Shown in pieces: positions 56,758 to 64,000 of a stretch of 64,000 nucleotides of DNA. The position numbers were made by a program, and so were the translations under genes. Origin of the DNA: Erigeron canadensis (lineage: Eukaryota > Streptophyta > Magnoliopsida > Asterales > Asteraceae); the NCBI RefSeq assembly GCF_010389155.1, contig NC_057768.1, forward strand, positions 9,918,501 to 9,982,500, in the 5' to 3' direction. The stretch's first letter is position 1. Every line of letters starts with the position of its first letter. Under the pieces are notes generated by a model that did not search any database, was not told the origin of the DNA, and was given only the letters and a program-made list of their open reading frames with translations.

Positions 56758-57669
56758 TTTGAACATGCGAAATAAGCTATTTATATAGAATAGTGATGTA
56801 ATAACAATCTTCTTTTATTTAGTATAAAGATACTAGTCTTCATCCCGTCCAATGGACGATAGTTTAAATATATATATATATATATTAAAAGTAATATCAA
56901 AATAATAAATAACAAAACAGGTGAAAAGTAACAAAACATGAATAAAACAAATTATAAAGAATAAACCGTTTTTTAGTAGAAGAAAAAGTCATAATCAAAC
57001 TACAATTGACAAAAAACTAAATTAAAAGAGTTGAAAAATAATTATAACATATCAATTCAATATCAAAGAATAAACAAATATGAACAAAATACAATAAATA
57101 AAATTAAAGTGATATAAAAGAAATTGTATGTTTTATTTTTTTTGAAGAATTTTTCAAACTTGATTTATTTATTAAAGATGAAAAAAAGAGAATAATATGA
57201 ATGAGAATGATTAATAAAATTTTTGTTTGTATATATAATAATTTATTGGACGAAATTTAAGAAATATCATATATTTTTAAAATTTAAAAGATTTGTTTTG
57301 ATAGAAAACAAAAATTTATGATAGAGTTTTTAAATATAATTATTTATTTAATAAGCAATTAAAAAAATAAAAATATCTAGAAAAAATGAGAGAGCTCTAG
57401 AGTAAATAGGAAAGAGTTTTAGACTTGAAAAGAGCTTTAAGGGGTGCCAAGTTTACCCTCAACCTTTTCTTTTATATATATATTCCGTCTATGTATTGTG
57501 TATAGTGCATCTTTTATGAAACCTAGATAAAAATGTGAAAAAATAAATCTGAGTACATAGGGTAGACATTTTTTTAAAGTTGAATACACACAATAGCAAC
57601 ATACGTAACATTTAATATTATGAATTTCCAGTTGTATGTATTCAAACTTTAAAATGTCTATAATATACT
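56758..57669. other. intergenic sequence with a Helitron end
   Basis: At about 56833 CTAGTCTTCATCCCGTCCAATGG is a minus-strand Helitron 3' end (hairpin CGTCC-AAT-GGACG). The remainder is AT-rich without recognised genes. Confidence 0.4.
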
Positions 57670-57789
57670 ACAACAACAACAACAATAGGACCCAATCCCT
57701 ATGTGGGGTATGGGGAGGTGAACTGTAGACAGTCTTACCTTTACCTAGAGGTAGAGAGACAACTTTCATAAAGACCTCCAGCCATCAAG
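57670..57789. mobile_element. SINE-like dispersed repeat (Au-type 3' region)
   Basis: ACAACAACAACAATAGGACCC, then ATGTGGGGTATGGGGAGGTG, AGTCTTACCTTTACC and GGTAGAGAGACAACTTTC. This combination is a repeat found across flowering plants and resembles the Au SINE. The identification is from memory of the consensus. Confidence 0.6.
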
Positions 57790-58217
57790 ATGTAAATGCC
57801 TATAATATGTAATCAACTATTAACTTTTTCACAATGATGTATCAAGTTATCTAGGTTAAAAAATGATACCCACAATAACAAAAATGACCAAAATTAGATT
57901 AAAAAAGTAGTGAAAAAAGAGCAAAAATGATACAACAGAGGTTGTAATTAAGTTTGGGACATAAATAGTGAAAATTAGAGCTTAACAATACAACCAATCA
58001 TCAATAGATAAATTGATATATAGTGGAGCCTTAGACTGAGAAGTCTTAGGTTCAAAATTTTGGAGTGAGTACACACATAACAAACTGAATAAAGTTGAGT
58101 ATACTTTTATGTATATATGTATGTATACGTATGGTATTTATATATATGTAAAAGAATAACTTACTGTCGTGTCCCAGTTTTATACCTTTCCATGATCTTA
58201 ATCATGGGCATTTGGGA
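57790..58217. other. 3' flank of the Pi21-like gene
   Basis: Non-coding. At 58022-58062 GGAGCCTTAGACTGAG and TCTTAGGTTCAAAA resemble the A and B boxes of the SINE at 59003, so a SINE scrap is possible. Confidence 0.35.
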
Positions 58218-58828
58218 TTAGCTAATTGAGCAGCCTTGTGGATTTTCTTCACTAAAATAATCATCACATCTAGTGATACAATATGGCATGTTTACGGGGT
58301 ATGGGTACCTATAAGTGTCGAAGTATGGGCCTTGTGAGGTTGTTACGCCACTACCATACCCATAATGACATGGACCTCCACTACGACCTTCGGAGCATTC
58401 AAGGCAACATATTGAAACAGGAGCGGGTCCGTGCCCAATGTACCCATAATGACATGGTCCTCCACCACGGCCTTCGTAGCACTCTTGACAACAAATAGAA
58501 GGGTTCTCAGTTTTCCCACTTGGTTTTCTTTCAAGCTTCTCACGGTTGTCATCCAAAGGAAGAGGTCCAGTTTTTGTCTCAATCTTCTCATGGTTGGGGT
58601 CTACAGGTGGAGGTCCAGTTTTTTTCCCAACAATTTCAGGATCTTGAGTTGGAGGGGAGGAGCCGTTGAAATGAGATTTTTTTTTAAGTTTAGGTTTAAG
58701 AATCTCAATGGTCTGGATGGCCTTCCCACCCTTGCAACAAAGCTCGTCTCTAATCTTTTCTGGATTGCAGCATACAACAGTGATCATCACCTTATTTTTA
58801 TCCTCATCAAACATTTGATCTCTTATTT
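58218..58828 (-). CDS. heavy-metal-associated isoprenylated (Pi21-like) protein, last exon
   Basis: The exon encodes 202 residues and begins after a GCAG acceptor (58829-58830) at IRDQMFDEDKNKVMITVVCC, the second half of an HMA fold. NPEKIRDELCCKGGKAIQTIEI follows, the family hallmark of Pi21-like proteins. Then come a proline/lysine-rich linker and two copies of a 30-residue cysteine/glycine repeat (SICCQECYEGRGGGPCHYGY and SICCLECSEGRSGGPCHYGY). It ends CSIS, a CaaX farnesylation motif, so a membrane-associated metallochaperone-like role is expected. Rice Pi21 is a blast-susceptibility factor. The first HMA half with CxxC should be in an upstream exon; none is visible up to 64000. Confidence 0.85.
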
Positions 58829-59002
58829 CTGCATACAAGAAAGAATAAGATAAGCATCACAAGAGCATTTAATTGAGTTGAAAGCATATATAAAATCTAT
58901 CCATTCATCATCAAAACGATCATCAAATAATACAACTGTACATTCTGTTGGGATTATCAAATCAACAAACAATTATAACATTATATATATATATGTATAC
59001 AA
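58829..59002 (-). other. intron or upstream sequence of the Pi21-like gene
   Basis: No CxxC-encoding exon is found on the minus strand. The segment ends in a (TA)n tract next to the SINE. Confidence 0.4.
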
Positions 59003-59340
59003 GGAGTTAGCCTAGTGGTAATGGAAGCACTTGGTGAACTTAAAAGTCTTAGGTTCAATCCCCGTTGATCACAAAAATAAGTTTCTTTGATGTATCTGTT
59101 ACCAATCAAGCCTATATCCACATATGAAGTTCTAAAGGCTCGGGTTCCATTTTTCGGGGTGACCATATCATGTGAGGATTAGGATGGATGTATTATACCG
59201 GCATAAGATGACTCATACGGGGTGAGTCTATTGGTATCCAATTGTAGTACCGGGGCTAGGGTTCTCGGGGTGAGTCTATTAGTATCCAATTGTAGTACCG
59301 GGACTAAGGTTCCCCCGTTACCCTGTATATATGAGAAGTT
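59003..59340 (+). mobile_element. tRNA-derived SINE
   Basis: It begins GGAGTTAGCCTAGTGG, matching RNA polymerase III A box (TTAGCCTAGTGG at 59007-59018), with a B box GGTTCAATCCC at 59052-59062. An unrelated body follows, which contains two tandem 48-bp units (starting at 59219 and 59267, GGGGTGAGTCTATT). The tRNA-like part does not fold as a complete tRNA. Pol III internal promoters drive such elements. Confidence 0.75.
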
Positions 59341-59631
59341 TCTTGTGAAAACATTTTTATTTACGAGAACCGTGAGGATATTAAAATTATATATTAAATT
59401 ATATGTAAACTATTTCGTTCACATGTCAAAGCATAATAAAGATTTATATGAGAATAAAAAAATTGGTCAAAGACATTACGTATAGCTTGATCTGTTCATA
59501 TGAACGAATGTGTTGACATATGTCATTCACATATAAACATGTCATATTATCAAGTTATAATTTAAATATTCTCATGATTTTTCTGATTGAGATGGCTCTC
59601 ACTTGAACCTTTTTCTATAATATTGATTTAC
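59341..59631. other. non-coding sequence
   Basis: Nothing recognised. Confidence 0.35.
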
Positions 59632-59853
59632 AAAATACATGCATACGCATGCTCGACTTGCAACACATGTTCGTAAAACTACTCATGCACGTATGCTCAT
59701 AAATTCATGTCTCCACATAATTATAAAATCCAAAACTGGACCTAAATTACTGTAAAAACAATTACCATATGAAGAATAATCAATGGTTGAGCTTGCTTTG
59801 TAAAAATTCTAACGATCTTATTGTTTTTATGGTTCCTTACCAAACTTTTCAAT
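59632..59853. mobile_element. half copy of the 13.5 kb foldback family
   Basis: TCCACATAATTATAAA, then AACAATTACCATATGAAGAATAATCAATGGTTGAGCTTG, parallels the right arm of the element at 13757-13976, and both end in CTTTTCAATATATATA. The left arm is missing or unrecognisable. Confidence 0.55.
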
Positions 59854-59865
59854 ATATATATATAT

Positions 59866-60918
59866 GGTAGAGATCCTGAAAGAAGGTGTCTTAAGGAGAA
59901 AATGGAGAGAAGGTCCTATAGGCCAATTAAAACGCGACATGTGTCAAAATGAAAAAAACAAATGCGCGGTGGCATTTTGGTAAATAAATCAAACTCTTTT
60001 GAAACTTGGTCAGCCTGCGTTCTGGGTCAGCTTGGTAGGTCAGCTTCAGCTTGGTTTGGTCAGCTTGGGTTCTGGGTTAGCTTGGTTGGTCAGCTTGGTC
60101 TGGGTCAGCTTGGGTTCTAATCAGCTTTGTTGGTCAGCATGATCAGTTTGGTCAGCTTGGGGCAGGTTGGGTCAGGTTCGGTTAGATTGGGGTTGGGTCA
60201 GCTTGGGGTCAGCTTGGGGTTGGGTTGGGTCAGCTTGGGGTCTGGGTCAGGTTGGGTCAGCTTAGTTAGCTTGGGTTGGGTCAGCTTGACGCAATCTACA
60301 CAAATGTAGATTATGGATTTTGGGTCAGCTTGGGGTCTGGTTCAGGTTGGGTTGGGTCAGCTTGACACAATCTACACAAATGTAGATTAATCTACACAAA
60401 TGTAGATTATGGGTTTTGGTCAGGTTGGGTCAGCTTGAGGTCTGGTTCAGGTTGGGTCAGCTTGGTTAGCTTGGGTTGGCTCAGCTTGGCACAATCTACA
60501 CAAATGTAGATTATGGGTTTTGGGTCAGCTTGGGGTCGGGTTGGGTCCGCTTGGGGTTGGGTTGGGTCAGCTTGGGGTCTGGGTCAGGTTGGGTCAGCTT
60601 AGGTTGGGTCAGCTTGACACAAAACTACACATAATCTACACAAATGTAGATCCTAAGCTGACCCATATTCCAGGCTGACCAAGCTGACCCATAACCCAGG
60701 CTGACCAAGCTGACCCAACCAAGCTGACAGACCAAGCTGATCATAACCGAAGCTGACCCAGACCCAAGCTGACCCAGAACCAGGCTGACAAAAGTTTGAT
60801 TGATTTACAAAAATGCTACCGCGTTTTTTTTTTAAATCCACATGTCACGTTCTGATTGGTTCATAAGATCTTCTCTCTCTTCTCTTTTTAAGACACCTTC
60901 TTATTTGATCTTTCTCCT
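59866..60918. mobile_element. foldback element with a GGGTCAGCTTGG minisatellite
   Basis: Bounded by (TA)n on both sides. The outer arms (59866-60030 and, inverted, about 60780-60918) share AAGAAGGTGTCTTAA, GACATGTG, GCGGTGGCATTTT/GCGGTAGCATTTT and CAAACT..TTTTG. Inside, dozens of GGGTCAGCTTGG-type words run on the plus strand to 60650 and on the minus strand from 60651, so the minisatellite is itself folded back. Five hairpins AATCTACA-loop CAAA-TGTAGATT lie at 60293, 60369, 60389, 60493 and 60633. No protein is encoded. Confidence 0.75.
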
Positions 60919-60940
60919 ATATATATATATATATATATAT

Positions 60941-61126
60941 AGGGAAAAGTGAGGGTATATCATGTACTTAAGCTATGTTTAGAACCCTATCACATACTAA
61001 TATTTTGGTAATTATTGTTTAATAAATAAATAATTGATCTTCCATATATTTTTTTTTTATGGATTTATCATGTTTGGGGTTCAATACTTAAGTTAGGTAC
61101 ATGACATCTACATATTCTCAACCACA
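60941..61126. mobile_element. small TIR MITE after (TA)n
   Basis: AGTGAGGGTATATCATGTACTTAAG at the left is partly inverted at the right (GTTGAGAATATGTAG, ATGTACCTAACTTAAG). It sits directly beside the foldback element and Helitron B. Confidence 0.5.
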
Positions 61127-61132
61127 TATATA

Positions 61133-62186
61133 TCTATATAATTATTAAAACAGTAAGAATCCTATGGATTCTAAAGGGTCTAAAAAATAAAACCTATTTT
61201 ATAAAAATGCCACCTAGGATTAAAACTTATGTGTCATTCAAATACATTTTTCTCATTATTTCATGATAAAAAAGTGATAAATTTGATTATATATTAAAAA
61301 AAGGTTAAAAAATAACAAAAGACAAACAAACCGTCCAAAAAGAAAACGGCGAACAAGTAGTATACCATAGGCGACAAAGTAGTTCAGCATTTTTATACAT
61401 TGTATCATATTCTTTGGCAATTATTTTCTTTTTCAATGTACCAATATTAATAATCATAAATTAAATTAAATTAAAATAAAAAAATAGATATAATTCTAAT
61501 TGCATAGATACATATTCATAGATCTATATCCCGTATATATTCATCACATATATATCCTCTTTTCTCATAAGATCTAATCTTTCAAATTATATAAACTCTT
61601 ATATTATAGGAATTCAAATCTTCATAATTAGGAATATGATATCATTTACGCAAAAAACACATCAATGTTCATCTTATATATATATCGATCAAGAGTTTTT
61701 GAAATTATCTTCTCCTTCCGTATCTCTTTTTTGCTCGAAATCTGTAAGTTTTTAATTCATTTATTTATTTTTTTTAAACTGTTTTTTACAAGTATATCAT
61801 GATTGAATTAGTTGCTGTGTAAGTTCTCATATTGATTTAACAAAAACATGTAATTTTAAGATTAATTGACTTATTAATTATTAACCGTTATCATGGTTGA
61901 ATTAACTGTTGTGTAAGTTCTCAAATTGATTTAACAAAAACATGTAATTTTAAGATTAATTGAGTTATTAGTTATTAATTGTTCACCAAAGAAGGTTAAG
62001 TGACTGTGATATCGATTGTGATGTCAGAAAAGATAAAAGGTAATCAGAATATTTCAGGAATTAACCATGAAGGCATGAACTATAACATAATTGATTTCCA
62101 CAAGATAAACATGTAGATTAACTATTTACTAATGCATAAAATAACTTTTTTAACTAGCCGTGCATCGCACGGGGTAAAATTTCTAG
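61133..62186 (+). mobile_element. non-autonomous Helitron B
   Basis: It starts TCTATATAATTATTAAAACAG and ends with hairpin CCGTGC-ATC-GCACGG (62158-62172), a short spacer and CTAG at 62183-62186, inserted between A and T. The start matches Helitron A at 12734 (AAAACARTAAGAATCCTA). An internal direct repeat (TTGATTTAACAAAAACATG) occurs at about 61830 and 61930. No Rep/helicase. Confidence 0.75.
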
Positions 62187-62539
62187 TATATATATATATA
62201 CACGTCTTTTAAGAACAATTAATAATATCATAAGTAATCAAGTGATCCATATAACATATAAAAAAAATGAAAACGACACACTTGATTACAACACAATATA
62301 GATGCGCACATTTCGACACTTTATAATCCGCTGCCACTTACAAAAATTATCAACTCTCAGGAGATTTCTTCTCATAAGAATGAATTAGTTAAAAACATCA
62401 ACAATCACTCCAACTTTATATTTAATCCACCAAGGTATTTTCCTACTCTATTTATTCGTGCCACTCAGATTATAGCCTGAAGTTGAAAGTCATTATAAAA
62501 TCGACAAAAGTAAAATACGAGAAAGACTCAAGCAGTCGA
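62187..62539. other. intergenic sequence
   Basis: A short (TA)n tract follows Helitron B; nothing else was recognised. Confidence 0.35.
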
Positions 62540-62835
62540 TCAATTTTATTAATAACCGTGCAATGCAACAACGCTGATGGCGGCGGTGGCGGCTGACCGC
62601 GGTGGAGGTGACAGGGGGTGGTATAGTTATTAATCTAAAATTAATTTATATAAGTAGGGGTCGTGTAGTTCTTTCAAAGATGGATGTAATTAATTTTATT
62701 AAGAGTATTATAGGTATATTATGTGAAGAGGTATATAATTTATTAAATAAGCTGAGGTATTTAAAATAATGAAAGTTGAGAAGGGACGAATGGCAGTTTG
62801 AATTATATAAGAGTGAAGAAGAGTCACTCATTTCG
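62540..62835. mobile_element. Helitron-like copy with GGY-rich module
   Basis: CCGTGCAATGCAACAACGCTG, a GGCGGCGGTGGCGGCTG tract, then AGAGTATTATAGGTATATTATG and AATAAGCTGAGG, parallel to 44930-45240. Ends are approximate. Confidence 0.45.
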
Positions 62836-63251
62836 TCATGACACCCACGTATGAAAATTTACCAAAATTTTTGAGAAGCTAATATCGATGATTTGTTTGC
62901 TTTCCATTAATTTTCAAGGTAGTATAGTTTATCTTAAGATACAAAATATGTAGCCTTAAGGCTAAAAGGATTGAGGTTGCTAGCTTAGACGTTCCACCGC
63001 TAATCGCTGGCTAGTGGCCGGAAACACTACCCTCACCAGGCCGCTATTTTTGAGCAATCCATTCAAGATGCTTCACAGTTTTGACCATAAAAAACCCATT
63101 CCCCAACTAGAAGTTAAAGGGACATTTTTTTTAATAACTCTATTTCCCTATATATGCAAACATAATTTACAACTTATTTTACACACACATTTTATATACA
63201 CATATTCATACCTTTTCACCACAAAAACCACATACACACATACATATACTA
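62836..63251. other. flank of the Harbinger remnant
   Basis: No supported gene. It may belong to the same decayed transposon; boundaries are unknown. Confidence 0.3.
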
Positions 63252-63640
63252 TGGATGATATTGAAAATTTGAGCATCATCTAGTTTCGGTTCTTCCTCAA
63301 GTGGTACTATCAACTTAGATTAGGCAATCGATAGTGCGGTTGCGCTGACCCGTTATGATGATACAAGTCGCTCAAGAAGAAAACAAGGAAGAAGTGGACG
63401 CTCGTGACCCGATTAATTATTAGAAGAAGATCGGTTCAACGTCATTGACACAAGGCAAACAAGCTATTGATCGATGCGCTTTTACTTCAACGATGACCCG
63501 GTATTCGGCCCAAGGGATTTTAGGCGACGATAGTTATGAGTAAGCATCTATTTATGATGATAACAAGTTATTTGAAAGTCGCCTCAAGGGAAAGCCATAC
63601 CACTTCTCTTATGTTTATATTTGAAGAAGTTTAAGGTCTA
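63252..63640 (+). pseudogene. decayed PIF/Harbinger transposase N-terminus
   Basis: An ATG at 63252 opens MDDIENLSII and stops after 10 codons. Further on, one frame reads MRFYFNDDPVFGPRDFRRR (63474-63530) and an adjacent frame MSKHLFMMI. This matches the (D)YF..dpvygp..FRRRFRMs..lF signature before the DDE domain of plant PIF/Harbinger (HARBI1-like) transposases, with a short frame-shifting deletion between. The DDE domain is absent. Similarity was judged by eye. Confidence 0.5.
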
Positions 63641-64000
63641 ATAATCCATTTAGTAACAGATTGACTTGTCACTTTTCAAGATTTCAGATAATTCATCACT
63701 AATGATTTGGATTATCTGTTACCTTTCTCAATTATTTGATAATATATATATATATATATATAACTTATATTAGACTATTAGTAATGAATTTGATTTCAAA
63801 AGAGTTTTAGATGTCAACAAATACTCTTGGGATCGAACACCCTTAATATATTCTCAGATAATGTTGGGTCGAAAATCGACCAAGTATAATTTGTTCAGAA
63901 AAAACTGAAATTCAGTGAAAAATACTTGTACAGAATTTTGAAATCATTCAAAATAAGTTCACTGAAGCTTCGCTTTAGATCAAGATCAGCCCAACCTGAA
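63641..64000. other. non-coding right end of the window
   Basis: Contains AACAGATTGACTTGTCAC-like repeats with an inverted partner (GGATTATCTGTTACC) and a (TA)n tract at about 63744-63762. No gene was seen. Confidence 0.35.

Noticed and set aside
55677..56788. Two similar short proteins on opposite strands as a gene pair
   Set aside because: They are the inverted terminal repeats of one MULE-like element.
59003..59066. A tRNA gene
   Set aside because: A and B boxes are present but no acceptor stem or full cloverleaf; a SINE head explains it better.

Overview
This is a nuclear segment of a flowering plant, AT-rich and dominated by transposable elements. It has spliced plant genes, tRNA-iMet- and tRNA-Asp-primed LTR retrotransposons, Helitrons, a Stowaway MITE and SINEs. 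A eudicot, possibly Asteraceae, is my best guess, but nothing here proves the family. Only two host genes are convincing, and both are on the minus strand.

Gene 1 (642-20905, minus) is a peroxisomal-type acyl-activating enzyme (AMP-forming CoA ligase of the AAE/BZO1/CNL group). It has a 66-codon first exon at 20708-20905 and a 476-codon second exon at 642-2072. The 18.6 kb intron between them holds a complete antisense LTR element, a Helitron, several foldback MITEs and a 30-base C tract. Gene 2 (58218-58828, minus) is the last exon of an isoprenylated heavy-metal-associated (Pi21-like) protein; no N-terminal exon is visible upstream within the window.

Mobile elements, left to right. Element 1 (14255-17830, +) is a gag-only LTR element in the intron, with 254-bp LTRs and TSD TAATC. 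At 20.9-25.6 kb there is an AT-rich repeat cluster with a Stowaway MITE. A 16.3 kb Athila-like Ty3/gypsy element (25640-41931, +, TSD GTTAG) has gag, protease, RT, RNase H, integrase and a spliced ATHILA ORF, all broken. Element 2 (34275-37944, minus, TSD ATTTG) sits inside the Athila element and is a relative of element 1. Element 3 (50300-52379, +) is a third non-autonomous LTR element with a truncated 3' LTR. Numerous MITEs, foldback elements, Helitrons and SINEs fill 42-64 kb, ending in a decayed PIF/Harbinger transposase.

The most unusual signal is that all four LTR elements carry an array of short palindromes or hairpins in non-coding sequence, each with a different core. Athila has 27 copies of a 13-bp palindrome (ACTGCGCCGCAGT) in three kinds of cluster with alternating spacings of about 30 and 45 bp. 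In the LTR they lie directly upstream of the TATA box. Element 1 has seven AAACGATCT..AGATCGTTT hairpins. Element 3 has about a dozen hairpins whose stems differ but stay complementary around an AG(A)G loop. Element 2 has ten RCCGGT sites. In elements 1-3 the array lies between the primer-binding site and the gag-like ORF or element interior, where retroelement packaging and dimerisation signals are normally found. Two DNA-type elements (45.3-46.6 kb and 59.9-60.9 kb) also have hairpin-forming minisatellites. All repeat counts and identities were made by eye.
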